Assembly (NCBI GenBank): GCA_017456905.1
Contig: JAFTIL010000082.1
Location: forward strand, 1 to 44,143
From: Clostridia bacterium
Lineage (GTDB): Bacteria > Bacillota > Clostridia > Oscillospirales > CAG-272
DNA length: 44,143 nucleotides
Direction of reading: 5' to 3'
In this document: positions 17,770 to 26,903 of the stretch, one piece after another
Layout: every line of letters begins with the position of its first letter
Numbering within the stretch: position 1 is the stretch's first letter
Notes under the pieces: generated by a model
The model's database searches: none
What the model saw: the letters and a program-made list of their open reading frames with translations, nothing else
Told to the model about the DNA's origin: nothing
Made by a program: the position numbers and the translations under genes

Positions 17770-20382
17770 TTACGCTTTTTTGCCAAACAGGCTGAGGATA
17801 TCCTTCCACTTGATCTTACGGATGAAGACGTCGACTACAAAGAGCACCACGGCAGCGATCAGCAGCGGAACGGCATAGGATACCGTATAAGTAGCGACCT
17901 CCGTGGCGTCGTTCTCGATCAGCGGAACTGCGCCTTCGGTGACGGTGCCCCTGTTGCGGATGCACTCGTGGAGGGCGGCGGCATCAAAGATCACAAAGCG
18001 GTCGTACTCAGGGGAATAGGAAATGTTGTAAACGGAATAAGCCGTAAAGGACTTGTCATCGTACTCGTAGATTATCTCGATCTGATATTTACCCAAAGAA
18101 GGGGTAGCAAAATCGTAATAGTAACGGGTAGAATCAAAGGTCAGCACCTCACGGACGGTGGTGCCGTCGGGCATGGTGACCGTGACGGTGGTCACGGCGT
18201 AGGGATTCAGGGTCACGGGGATGATCTCTACCTGTGAATAAGTACCGTCAAAGGTCACGTTCAAGGTATAGGGATAGTCAATGCGTTCCTTGGGCGTATT
18301 CGTCTCCACCATATTGGTAAAGAAACGCTGACCCTCGGTGCTTTCCCAGGCGCTCATCCATTTGCCCGTAAACGTACCTGTAAAGGAGCTGACCCGGCCG
18401 TTACCGTAGTTCCAATAAGCATACACGGGAGGATGGATGGTCACCTCGTCGTTTTTCTTATAGTCGGTGGTGAGGACCGTCGTGGCGCTGGCCTTTTCCT
18501 TGGCATAGACAAATCCCATGAGGGGCGGCAAGCTGCCGATACCCTCCAGGATACCGTCATTTTTCATGACCACGTTGACGGGGGTCTCTCCTTCGATCAC
18601 CGACTCTGTGAGATCGTCGGCGATCTTGGTGAACATCAGCTCGTCCAGGTCATTTTCGTCTTCTACGCTGTAGTAGTAGCCGCCGCCTGCCGCGGCGATC
18701 TCCTTCATGGGCGCTTCTCCCGATGTAGAAGCCGTATTAAGGACGGAGGTAAAAATGTCGATGTCACGAAGATTTTTCGCCACCTCGGGGGCATTGTTGG
18801 GCTCCATAGAGTAAGTCATACCGTCCGAGATCAGCATGACCTGCCGCTCGGAATACGGCAGAAGTGCCATGAGCTGATAGGCCTGCTCCAGGGCAAGTCC
18901 GATATACGTACCTTGAGAGGGCTCGATCTCCATGATCATACGCGCGATCTCGTCTCGGTTGACAGCCTTGGTGGGGGCTTGCACCACCGATACGTCACCC
19001 GAGAAGGCAATGACCGTAACGTAGTCTTCATCGTTCAGAATATTCAGAAGCTGTACGGCCGCGGATTTGGCGATAGCCAATCGAGAAGCATTCTGCATGC
19101 TTCGGGAAGTATCCACCACGATGCCATAGAGCTTGGCATCCTGGTCGGAGTTACCGTATTTCACAGGCAACATATCCGCAAGCTGCTGCAAAACCTCTTC
19201 CTCCTCGCCCTTGTTCTGAAGCACCAGATCACCCATGGTCATAAGGCTTTTACCGAACATGGATACGGCGGTGTCCACAGCATCAATAAAGGAAGTATAG
19301 TTTCTGAGGGTACGCACGTCCACGCTTGAGATCATGATCTCGTCGTAGCGGCACATTTCCTCAATGGTATAAGGCACGTTGGGGTCATTGACGTAAGCGT
19401 CGATGGTAGCAAAGTCACCGTAGAGTGCCTGGGCTCTATCCACGTCGGCAGGATCAGAGGTAACAAGAAGAATATTCAATTTCCCCGCCACGGTCTGGGT
19501 AAAGCGGTAGGCGTTGTTATAAGGAGATTGATCTCCGTCTGCCTCTACTCTGACCTCATAATCAAAGGAACCCGATGCCGAGGTGTCAAGATCGAAATTG
19601 ACGATATTATAGCCTCGGGACAGGGTGACCGCGGAATCCGTGACCTTTTCGCCGTTGCAGAACAAGGACACGGTGGCCTTGCCATCGAAGCCCGACTGAA
19701 GCAGGACATTAGCGGTAGATTCATGGTGGCGGTAGGTAGAAGCTGTAAAATCCACCCCTGATATCTGTACCTCAATGGCCCCCTCGGGGAGATTATCGTC
19801 CAAATAGACGGCATCGATATAGATATCGTTATTATGGAGATTTTCCACAGCGCGGATGAACTCGGCGGTAGCGTCTTTGTTTGTCTCCTTACCATCGGTG
19901 ATGAGAACGACACGTTTGATCACGTCCCCGCGGAAGAGGGTAGAAACGTAGTTCAGCGCGTTGGAGATATTGGTAGCGCTATCGTCCACTCGGGCGGCCT
20001 TAACGGTGGAGATCTCTCCGCCCATGGGGGTATGTAGGACGTAATCCTTACCGAAGCAAACCACGCCTACCTTGGAGTTTTCGGGAAGCTTATCCTGAAG
20101 CTCGGCGATGTACTGATCCACCTTATCCAGGTTTTCATGGGCAGAATAGGATACGTCGGCCACCACGTACACGTGTGTCTCGGTCATGACGGTGGTCACC
20201 ACGGTACCTGCGGCGGCCAGAATGACGACAAGAACGATGACGATATGCAGGATGATGGATATCGTCGTGCTTCTGCTCTTATTTTCCTTGCGAATGGCGA
20301 TGACGAAGGGGACGATGATGAAAAGGAGGAGGGGGATGGCCAAAAGCAAGAGATAGGGATTATCGAAGCTGATATTTCTCAT
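17770..20382 (-). CDS. Membrane-anchored protein with two VWA domains
   Basis: An 870-residue protein with two N-terminal membrane segments (about 10-30 and 41-60) and one near the C-terminus (ending WKDILSLFGKKA). The first VWA domain begins at VYVVADVSYS, with a MIDAS motif D-x-S-x-S at 76-80. The second begins at YGIVVDTSRSMQ, with D424-T-S-R-S and the downstream SDGMTYS. Between and after them lie Ig-like beta regions and a glutamine-amidotransferase-like segment (LNILLVTSDPAD). The layout resembles BatB/BatC-type or CoxE-like partners of MoxR ATPases, but two VWA domains in one chain is unusual. I start at ATG 20382, which overlaps the end of the preceding gene by 23 bp; the frame's upstream ATG at 20409 lies deeper in that gene and would precede the LLLL membrane segment with an unlikely tail. 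Confidence 0.86.
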   Translation of the reverse strand: MRNISFDNPYLLLLAIPLLLFIIVPFVIAIRKENKSRSTTISIILHIVIVLVVILAAAGTVVTTVMTETHVYVVADVSYSAHENLDKVDQYIAELQDKLPENSKVGVVCFGKDYVLHTPMGGEISTVKAARVDDSATNISNALNYVSTLFRGDVIKRVVLITDGKETNKDATAEFIRAVENLHNNDIYIDAVYLDDNLPEGAIEVQISGVDFTASTYRHHESTANVLLQSGFDGKATVSLFCNGEKVTDSAVTLSRGYNIVNFDLDTSASGSFDYEVRVEADGDQSPYNNAYRFTQTVAGKLNILLVTSDPADVDRAQALYGDFATIDAYVNDPNVPYTIEEMCRYDEIMISSVDVRTLRNYTSFIDAVDTAVSMFGKSLMTMGDLVLQNKGEEEEVLQQLADMLPVKYGNSDQDAKLYGIVVDTSRSMQNASRLAIAKSAAVQLLNILNDEDYVTVIAFSGDVSVVQAPTKAVNRDEIARMIMEIEPSQGTYIGLALEQAYQLMALLPYSERQVMLISDGMTYSMEPNNAPEVAKNLRDIDIFTSVLNTASTSGEAPMKEIAAAGGGYYYSVEDENDLDELMFTKIADDLTESVIEGETPVNVVMKNDGILEGIGSLPPLMGFVYAKEKASATTVLTTDYKKNDEVTIHPPVYAYWNYGNGRVSSFTGTFTGKWMSAWESTEGQRFFTNMVETNTPKERIDYPYTLNVTFDGTYSQVEIIPVTLNPYAVTTVTVTMPDGTTVREVLTFDSTRYYYDFATPSLGKYQIEIIYEYDDKSFTAYSVYNISYSPEYDRFVIFDAAALHECIRNRGTVTEGAVPLIENDATEVATYTVSYAVPLLIAAVVLFVVDVFIRKIKWKDILSLFGKKA

Positions 20383-22222
20383 AGCAATACACCATCCAAT
20401 CCGCCACAAAAATCAAGGCAAGCGCGATGAACACAGCCAGCAGCGCGTCATATTTTCCATCAAACCCGCCGGGGGTGGCTTCTCCCTGCAGGCTCAGCTC
20501 CAGCTCCGCTACCACGGGCAGGCGCTCTTCTTCATTCACGGCGGCGTACATCTTAAACTGTCTTTGGGTGTTGGACACATTCATGGTGACGGTATAAACA
20601 CCCACCTCAGTGGGGACGAAATAGGCGGTGGCGCTTTCGGTGCTGATATAGGAACTATCGCCCGAGGGAGCGTCAACGCGAATGCTTTCACAGTTGGCGG
20701 GGACGTTGACCGTGATCTCGTCACCACAATAGTAGGAAGAGGTCTCCATAATCTCGGGGAAGGAATAATTCACCAAATTTCTCATGAGGACCGTGAAATC
20801 GTACAAAAGGGGGAGATTGGAGCTGCGAAGGTCAAAGGCAAAGACCACCTCGCGGTTTCCAAGTGCATTGGTCCCCGCAAAGATCGCAGGGTTCCCCTGG
20901 TAAGACATAATGGTATAAAAGTTGCGGTAAAGACCGTATTTCATGAGGCGGGACACGTACACCTGATCTCCCGACATATCTTGCACGAGGGTCTTGAGAG
21001 AAGAGGCAGTCGAGGTGGACAGCTCCAGAAGTTCGCCCTTATTGAAGGTCAACTCACCCTGGACGCTGAAGCCCGAATCCTCAAGGCTGGCAGTCTGGTT
21101 AAAGAGCCAGACGGCTCCGTCGGCAGGCATGGCATCGGGAGTAAAACCATCAAAAACGTACAGTCCGTAGCCGCGTTGACCCGTATATTCCTCGGGGGTG
21201 ATCACGTCCATTCTGGCGTTGAGCAGGGCGTCCAGCATGGATTGGATAAAGAAGGGCGCTTCGCTGACGATGAGGGTATTATAAGAGTTTTCGCTTTCGA
21301 TATCGAAAATCTCCTGGCTGTTATCGTAAGCAAAGGCATCTTCCTCAGCGATATGCACGCGGAGATCAGTAAATTGGTCTACACGGGCGGTGAGCTGGAA
21401 GGGGGTGTCCTTACCCTGAGCCACCACTACCACACCCATGGTGATGGGGTCTGCGTTACCGTTGACATAAAGCTCGGTGGTAAGGGTGGTATCGCTCATA
21501 TATGAGGTCACGTAACCATTGACGGTCAGCAGCTTATCCACGTAAGTATAGGTAAGCCCTGAAACGGCGTAGTTCTCCACATCGCCGCCCACATGCAAAA
21601 GGGTCATATTATTGTTGGTCTCATAATATCTGTCGGTCACGAGATACACCAGCGACGAGGGATTTTCAGTAAAGTGTGCTTGGGCGTCACCCACGGCAGT
21701 AGTCAGTGGGATGGCACCAAAAGCAGGCTCCAGCTCAGAAAGCAGAAACAAAGCATCTTCCTTGTTGTCGATGCTGTCAAAGACGAGGGTAGTATTGTCC
21801 CCCGCATAGACGAGAGAAAAGATACTGCCATCCACGGCCTTATCAATGGTCTCGGCGATCTGTGCCTTTCCCTCCTCAAAACGGGTGAGGGTATTGCCCT
21901 CCTCATCCAAGCCGTATTCCATACGCATACTGCCCGAGCCATCAAGGATGAAGAAATAGTCGTTGGCGGAATCGGGAATGGTGATCATGGGGTGGGCGAT
22001 GGCCAAGGAGATGGCGGTCACAGCCAGGATCTGCAGGATCAAGCTAATGATACCCGTCAAGCGGTTGAGGGGGTTGCGGCGCTTGAGAAATTTCTCACTA
22101 AGGATCCAAAGATAGGTAGAGGACACCGTTTGTTCGGTGTATTTGCTCTTGATGATGTAGATAATGATCAGGACAGGGATGCCCAAAAGGCCCAAAAGGC
22201 CGAGGGGATATAAAAAACTCAT
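20360..22222 (-). CDS. BatA-like membrane protein with VWA domain
   Basis: A 620-residue protein. The N-terminus MSFLYPLGLLGLLGIPVLII is the typical BatA/Aerotolerance regulator N-terminal domain: a membrane helix (6-24), a short cytoplasmic loop with LKRRNPLNRLTGI, and a second helix (56-76). A VWA domain follows with MIDAS motif D94-G-S-G-S. A beta-rich extracellular region and a C-terminal membrane helix (LLAVFIALALIFVADWMVY) complete it. The operon position, straight after MoxR and DUF58, is classic for Bat systems. It overlaps DUF58 by four bases (ATGA), so translation is coupled. GGGGGTG precedes the ATG. Confidence 0.9.
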   Translation of the reverse strand: MSFLYPLGLLGLLGIPVLIIIYIIKSKYTEQTVSSTYLWILSEKFLKRRNPLNRLTGIISLILQILAVTAISLAIAHPMITIPDSANDYFFILDGSGSMRMEYGLDEEGNTLTRFEEGKAQIAETIDKAVDGSIFSLVYAGDNTTLVFDSIDNKEDALFLLSELEPAFGAIPLTTAVGDAQAHFTENPSSLVYLVTDRYYETNNNMTLLHVGGDVENYAVSGLTYTYVDKLLTVNGYVTSYMSDTTLTTELYVNGNADPITMGVVVVAQGKDTPFQLTARVDQFTDLRVHIAEEDAFAYDNSQEIFDIESENSYNTLIVSEAPFFIQSMLDALLNARMDVITPEEYTGQRGYGLYVFDGFTPDAMPADGAVWLFNQTASLEDSGFSVQGELTFNKGELLELSTSTASSLKTLVQDMSGDQVYVSRLMKYGLYRNFYTIMSYQGNPAIFAGTNALGNREVVFAFDLRSSNLPLLYDFTVLMRNLVNYSFPEIMETSSYYCGDEITVNVPANCESIRVDAPSGDSSYISTESATAYFVPTEVGVYTVTMNVSNTQRQFKMYAAVNEEERLPVVAELELSLQGEATPGGFDGKYDALLAVFIALALIFVADWMVYCYEKYQLR

Positions 22223-23103
22223 TTCAACACCCCCATATCTATCATATTTTCAAAGAAGATCTTACCCATGGAGTCCTCGGCAGAAACCAGCATATAGTCT
22301 GCTCCGCGGGCGGCACAGTACCCAGAGATACGATTTTGGACATAGGCCAAAGCTTCCTTATAGGCCTTGGCGATGTCTCGGTCGATGTTCTTTTTATAGG
22401 TTCTCGAAGCATTCTCTGAGTCAAAGAAATGAACACGGCCGCGGGTCATGGGATTCAGCTCTTCTTTTGAGAGCACCTGCACGCAAAATGCGTGGCGCCG
22501 CTTCCCTACCAAGTGGTCGATGGCGTCTTCATAGTTATTGTCGGTGAGAAAGTCGGAAATGATAACGGACATACCGTCACCGTAGCCCACGTTTTCGGGC
22601 AGGAGGGCGTCGCTGATATAGCTGTCACCGTCAAACTCGATCTCGTTGAGCTTGTTGATCGAGGTATAGAAGGACTCCTTCCCTACCATGCCAAGGATCA
22701 CGTCGTGGACCTGTCCCTCGCGGATGATATAGATGGAGACCTTGTCCATCTCGTTTACCGAGAGGTAGGCAATGGTGGCGGCGATCCTCAAGGCTTGCTC
22801 TGCCTTGGCGGCACTGCCGTAAGCCATGGAACGGCTGGCATCGATATAGATGCGGGTGTGCATCTGTCGCTCGTCCAGATACAGCTTGAGATACAGCTTA
22901 TCAAATCGGGCGAGAGCATTCCAGTCGATCTTAGTCACGTCGTCTCCCGCCTGGTAGTCGCGGTAATCTGCAAACTCACAGGAGGAGCCGTAGGTCTTAC
23001 TTTGGTGGTTACCGCCGAAGAGACCCGCCACGTTGTTCTTGATCAGCATTTGCAGGGTTTCCACTTCCTGCAAAAATGCCTCGTTGATGATGTTTTTTTC
23101 CAT
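22219..23103 (-). CDS. DUF58 family protein
   Basis: A 294-residue cytoplasmic protein that normally partners with MoxR ATPases. The signature DYRDYQAGDDVTKIDWNALA (residues 46-65) is the core DUF58 motif, and it leads into a VWA-like fold with a MIDAS sequence D88-A-S-R-S. No membrane helices are seen, unlike some longer DUF58 proteins. It lies nine bp after moxR and overlaps the BatA-like gene by ATGA. Its own ribosome site is weak (TTTTGG), so it probably depends on coupling to moxR translation. Confidence 0.92.
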   Translation of the reverse strand: MEKNIINEAFLQEVETLQMLIKNNVAGLFGGNHQSKTYGSSCEFADYRDYQAGDDVTKIDWNALARFDKLYLKLYLDERQMHTRIYIDASRSMAYGSAAKAEQALRIAATIAYLSVNEMDKVSIYIIREGQVHDVILGMVGKESFYTSINKLNEIEFDGDSYISDALLPENVGYGDGMSVIISDFLTDNNYEDAIDHLVGKRRHAFCVQVLSKEELNPMTRGRVHFFDSENASRTYKKNIDRDIAKAYKEALAYVQNRISGYCAARGADYMLVSAEDSMGKIFFENMIDMGVLK

Positions 23104-23112
23104 TATCCAAAA

Positions 23113-24096
23113 TTACTTCTTCTTGGTTTCCTTGATGAGCATACCGATGACGTCATCCACGGACAGGCGCTCGTTGATAGCGGCGTAGCTGACCTTGATT
23201 CTGTGGCGGAACACGGGGTATGCCAGCGCATCGATATCTGCAAAGGACACGTTGTAATTACCGTTGATCAGAGCGCGGACTTTGGCACAAGTGATGAGGG
23301 CCTGGGCAGCACGGGGAGAGGCACCGTACTTGATATACTTCTTAGCGGTATCGGAGGCCTTGTCAAGCTCGGGGTGTGTACCTGAAACGAGGCGAACAGC
23401 GTAGTCCAGCACCTCGTCGATGACGGGCACGGAGGCAGCCAAAGCGCGCATATCCAGGATGGTAGCACCGTCCACAACCGACTCGGCGGTCTCGTCCAAG
23501 GTGATCTGGGTCATCTTAACGATGTCGGCCAGCTCGTCGTTGCCGGGGAACTTCATGATGAGCTTAAAGATGAAACGGTCCATCTGTGCCTCGGGCAGAG
23601 GGTAAGTACCATCCTGCTCGATGGGGTTCTCGGTTGCCAGCACGAAGAATGGCTCGTCCAGAGCATAGGTCTCGTTACCCACGGTGATCTTATGCTCCTG
23701 CATGACCTCCAGCATGGCAGACTGGGTTTTCGGGGTGGCACGGTTGATCTCATCGGCCAGCACCAGATTGGCAAAGATGGGGCCCCTGCGGAACTCGGTC
23801 TTCATGTTGCCGTTGTCGTCACGGACGATGACGTTGGTACCCGTGACGTCGGAGGGCATGAGGTCGGGGGTAAACTGGATGCGGGAGAAGGGGAGGTTCA
23901 GCACGTGGCTGAGGGAGCGGACGAGACGGGTCTTACCGACACCGGGGACGCCCTCCAAAAGAACGTTACCACCCGCAATGATGGCAATGATGACATTATC
24001 TACGATGTCCTCCTGGCCCACCACGTCCTTTTTGAGCTCGGACTTGATCTTGGCCACGACCTGACTGAAATTCTTTACTTTTTCGATGTTTTCCAT
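23113..24096 (-). CDS. MoxR-family AAA+ ATPase
   Basis: A 327-residue AAA+ chaperone. Walker A is GVPGVGKT (49-56), Walker B LVLADE (111-116) followed by INRATPKTQSAMLEVMQEH, sensor 1 is ATENPIEQDGTYPLPEAQMDR with the arginine finger region, and the lid has YGASPRAAQAL. MoxR proteins act with VWA-domain partners to remodel or load cofactors into protein complexes (CbbQ-CbbO, NorQ-NorD, RavA-ViaA are the known cases). Here the partners would be the DUF58 and VWA proteins encoded next. GAGGAAGG sits before the ATG at 24096. It lies 43 bp after the first gene of the operon. Confidence 0.95.
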   Translation of the reverse strand: MENIEKVKNFSQVVAKIKSELKKDVVGQEDIVDNVIIAIIAGGNVLLEGVPGVGKTRLVRSLSHVLNLPFSRIQFTPDLMPSDVTGTNVIVRDDNGNMKTEFRRGPIFANLVLADEINRATPKTQSAMLEVMQEHKITVGNETYALDEPFFVLATENPIEQDGTYPLPEAQMDRFIFKLIMKFPGNDELADIVKMTQITLDETAESVVDGATILDMRALAASVPVIDEVLDYAVRLVSGTHPELDKASDTAKKYIKYGASPRAAQALITCAKVRALINGNYNVSFADIDALAYPVFRHRIKVSYAAINERLSVDDVIGMLIKETKKK

Positions 24097-24139
24097 GCTG
24101 GTTTTCCTTCCTCGTTATGTAGATGTTTTAATGAACCGA

Positions 24140-25615
24140 TCAGCTCTCGCTCTTTCTGTCAGAGCCATCGTACAGGGTCGCAAAATAATCGCTGATGAAC
24201 TGCTCAAGGGAGTCCGGGGTCTGTCCGTCGATGATCTTCTCGGATACGGCGGCGAAATATTCGTTAATAACGTCACCGTACTTGACGTATTCGTTTTTCA
24301 CGGGATCATAGATCACATCGTCACTGCCAAACAGCACCTCGGCTTCGCCGGGTGCGCCTTGATCTCCTCTTTCTTCCTCATCCTGCTTATCCTCTTCCTC
24401 TTTTTCATCGTCAGAGGGGATCTGCTGTTGTTCCTCCGCAGGGAGCTCATCCTCCGAGATTTCGAAGATCTCCATGAGGCGGGCAACAGCCATGTTCTTG
24501 ACATCTTTATTGACGTACTGGATGTAGAGCGCATCGCTGAGATTATTGGCAGCGTTATTGAAGACAGTATCGAGCTGGGTCTGCGCCCAATCACGGGTAT
24601 AGTCTGCCGCCACGCGGGAGACCTCGGAAAGATCTTTTGCCAGGGTATCCAGTGCGATATAAAGCTCGTCGTCCTCTGCCACCGTTTCGGCGACCTCGGC
24701 CATAACCGAATTCAAAGCCGTCAGGTAAGCGGCAAGAGGCTCTGCCACCTCGTCTACTTTCAAGGTGTCTCTTGCGTCAGCCAAAGCCTCTCTTGCTTCA
24801 AGGCCGTTCAGCATATCCAATGACATAGCCAGGTCCGACACCTTTTCATGCTCAGAGACCGTAAGGTAAGGACTGATCGTATTGGCGGAGTTATGCTCAC
24901 GAATGATCTTATTGAGATTAGCGATCACGGTAATGACCATAGCCTTCATATCGGCCTCGGTATCCGTCACACGGAGTGCGGCCAGAAGCACCTCCAGCGC
25001 ATCCACAGAGGCATCCTTGGGAGATGTCTCCATTTCAGAGGCCTTCACGTCCTCGATCAGCTCCAAAAGGGCGGTCTCCTGCCAGGAGCTCAGCTCAAAG
25101 GGGGGCTCGGGCTCTTCGGGGGGAAGCTCCACCGCTTTAACAGGGGTCATGATGGCCACGACAGTCACGGCACAAGCCAGCAGGGGGGCAAAGGCGTGGA
25201 GCCAGGGGTGCTTATATCGAACAGCGCGGGCGGGGGCCTTCAACAGCCGTTCGTCCGCGTCCTCACGCTGGAGGGTGAGCATATCGCTGTCCTCGTTCTG
25301 ATAGGCCAGCATGGTCTGCACCTTTTCACCGAGGGCCAGATCGCGGTCCAGCTTTTCGGCGATCTTTTTTTCGGAGGGACGCAAAATAAGGAATGCCAGC
25401 AGGCCCATGATCACAGCCACGCCTGTGCCTACGGGCAGATACAGCAACAGCTCGGGCGGAACGGTGGTCAATTTCTGATAAAGAATGACCACGGCTGCCG
25501 AGAGCAGGCCGCAGGAAAGGCCGAAGACCAAGGCTTTAAAAAAAGCACTCCTTCGTAATTTCTTTTTAAAGCGGGCAAAACCGCCGCTTTTTTTAGTCAC
25601 GGTAACGTTTTTCAT
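24140..25615 (-). CDS. Membrane protein with acidic C-terminus, DUF4175-like
   Basis: First gene of the operon; 491 residues. A basic N-terminal tail (KKLRR) precedes two membrane helices (about 26-46 and 58-78), a cytoplasmic loop and a third helix (about 140-160, HAFAPLLACAVTVVAIMTPV). The rest, about 330 residues, is alpha-helical and outside the membrane, and contains a run of Glu/Asp around residues 400-425 (DEKEEEDKQDEEE). The membrane plan matches DUF4175-type proteins that accompany MoxR and VWA genes. It ends in DGSDRKSES. It may act as the membrane platform or substrate of the MoxR complex. GAGG precedes the ATG, and the promoter lies at 25750-25778. Confidence 0.82.
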   Translation of the reverse strand: MKNVTVTKKSGGFARFKKKLRRSAFFKALVFGLSCGLLSAAVVILYQKLTTVPPELLLYLPVGTGVAVIMGLLAFLILRPSEKKIAEKLDRDLALGEKVQTMLAYQNEDSDMLTLQREDADERLLKAPARAVRYKHPWLHAFAPLLACAVTVVAIMTPVKAVELPPEEPEPPFELSSWQETALLELIEDVKASEMETSPKDASVDALEVLLAALRVTDTEADMKAMVITVIANLNKIIREHNSANTISPYLTVSEHEKVSDLAMSLDMLNGLEAREALADARDTLKVDEVAEPLAAYLTALNSVMAEVAETVAEDDELYIALDTLAKDLSEVSRVAADYTRDWAQTQLDTVFNNAANNLSDALYIQYVNKDVKNMAVARLMEIFEISEDELPAEEQQQIPSDDEKEEEDKQDEEERGDQGAPGEAEVLFGSDDVIYDPVKNEYVKYGDVINEYFAAVSEKIIDGQTPDSLEQFISDYFATLYDGSDRKSES

Positions 25616-25749
25616 TCATTCCATGCCTCTTTTCTATAAACTACACGCCATATTCAAATGTCACAAACAAGTAAGGAAAAATCTCAGCAATATCAACAAT
25701 TCTTTGTCAAAATACCAAACTTACCCTTATATGCAATACTCTGTTCAAT

Positions 25750-25778
25750 AGTATAGCATATTTTCACTGTAAAGTCAA
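25750..25778 (-). promoter_or_regulatory. Sigma-A promoter of the MoxR-VWA-lipoprotein operon
   Basis: Minus strand TTGACT (25773-25778), 17-bp spacer, TATACT (25750-25755). It leaves an AT-rich leader of about 125 nt before the first ATG. The gap 25616-26025 holds this promoter, the divergent MBL promoter and leader A2; I see nothing else in it. Confidence 0.82.
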
Positions 25779-25901
25779 GAGCAACGGTGTATTTTGTATG
25801 ATTGCGGCGTTAATTTGCGGCAACCCCAAACACCGTTTCAATATATACGGTGCGATGATCCTCCATCGGCATATTTTGGAAATTCCATGCTAAATTAGTC
25901 G

Positions 25902-25930
25902 TTGACAAACACCTCAAATGCGAGTATAAT
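25902..25930 (+). promoter_or_regulatory. Sigma-A promoter of the MBL-fold gene
   Basis: Consensus TTGACA (25902-25907), 17-bp spacer, TATAAT (25925-25930). Transcription would begin about 35 bp before leader repeat A2. Confidence 0.87.
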
Positions 25931-25971
25931 AGACTCTATAGAATATCACATTGTTTTTCTGCCTAACGGCA

Positions 25972-26025
25972 CGGTCGAATGACAAAATTTATTTATGCCG
26001 CCGATGGCGGCGGAATGGAGATATT
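25972..26025 (+). repeat. Family A leader repeat, copy 2 (hairpin plus RBS)
   Basis: CGGTCGAATGACAAAATTTA, a perfect hairpin GCCGCC/GGCGGC (25997-26002 with 26006-26011) with a GAT loop, then GGAATGGAGAT and the ATG. The stem is longer than in copies 1 and 3, while the flanks are shared. Confidence 0.8.
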
Positions 26026-26862
26026 ATGGCCAAATTGCATTTCCTCAAATCGGTGACGGATACCATCAATACGTCCTTTATTCTGGAGAGCGGTGACGAC
26101 CTGCTCATGGTGGACGGCGGCTTCCCTTCCGAGGCTCCTTATCTGTATGAATACTTAAAGTCTCTGGGCGGCCACGTCAAGGCTTGGTTCATCACCCATT
26201 TCCACATTGACCACTTCGGTGCGTTCTATACTGTTTTAAAAGAGCATCCCGACATCACGGTGGATAAGGTGTACTATAACTTTCCTTCCGACCGCTTTCT
26301 CCTTGCAGAGGGCGGCGGCAAGCAAGACGACTGGGACACCGCAGAGTTGATCGAGCAGGTTCGCTCTGCCACAGCTGACCGCAATATCCCAGTAGTAACG
26401 GTACAAACGGGAGACGTCTACGAGTTTGACAGCGGGCGTGTGGTGGTACGTATCCTCCGCACCCCTGATGAAAGCATCACCCACAATCCCATTAACAATT
26501 CCTCCATCGTGTTCCGCTTTGAGGCCGACGGCAAGCGTATGCTGTTCCTCGGTGACCTTGGGGTAGAGGGCGGCAATCAGCTCATGGGGATGTATCCGTC
26601 CGAGGAGCTGAAATCGGATTACGTGCAGATGTCCCACCATGGGCAGGGCTGTGTCACCAAGGAGTGTTACGAGGTCATCAGACCCGACTATTGTCTGTGG
26701 CCCACCCCTTCGTGGCTGTGGGACAACATGGGCCCCGGCGGGTATGACACGGGCATCTTCGGCACGGTGATCACTCGCGGGTGGATGAGCTCCCTGCGCT
26801 GTGTCAAGCGGCACTATCTGATGATCCATGGCACACAGGTGATAGATCTCACACAAGAATAA
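26026..26862 (+). CDS. MBL-fold metallo-hydrolase
   Basis: A 278-residue protein of the metallo-beta-lactamase fold, ComEC/Rec2-C-terminal-like branch. The zinc-binding motif is THFHIDHFG near residue 60; further ligands are the Asp in LFLGDLG and the His pair in MSHHGQG. HYLMIHGTQ may provide the final His. It lacks a signal peptide. Relatives include hydrolases of phosphate esters and cyclic nucleotides, but the substrate cannot be read here. I start at ATG 26026, where GGAG is six bases upstream; the longer frame only translates leader A2 and diverges from the family. It is monocistronic and converges with the ABC exporter at a shared hairpin. Confidence 0.86.
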   Translation: MAKLHFLKSVTDTINTSFILESGDDLLMVDGGFPSEAPYLYEYLKSLGGHVKAWFITHFHIDHFGAFYTVLKEHPDITVDKVYYNFPSDRFLLAEGGGKQDDWDTAELIEQVRSATADRNIPVVTVQTGDVYEFDSGRVVVRILRTPDESITHNPINNSSIVFRFEADGKRMLFLGDLGVEGGNQLMGMYPSEELKSDYVQMSHHGQGCVTKECYEVIRPDYCLWPTPSWLWDNMGPGGYDTGIFGTVITRGWMSSLRCVKRHYLMIHGTQVIDLTQE

Positions 26863-26870
26863 ATGCCAAA

Positions 26871-26896
26871 GGGCTACCCTCTGCAGAGGGTAGCCC
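26871..26896. terminator. Palindromic hairpin between convergent MBL and ABC genes
   Basis: A perfect 26-bp palindrome, GGGCTACCCTCTG and its complement. The flanking T runs are poor on both strands, so termination is likely but not classical. Confidence 0.65.
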
Positions 26897-26903
26897 TAAA
26901 AAA

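Noticed and set aside
25951-26025. 25-residue N-terminal extension of the MBL hydrolase
   Set aside because: It translates the leader repeat in another frame than in the other copies, so the repeat is not coding.
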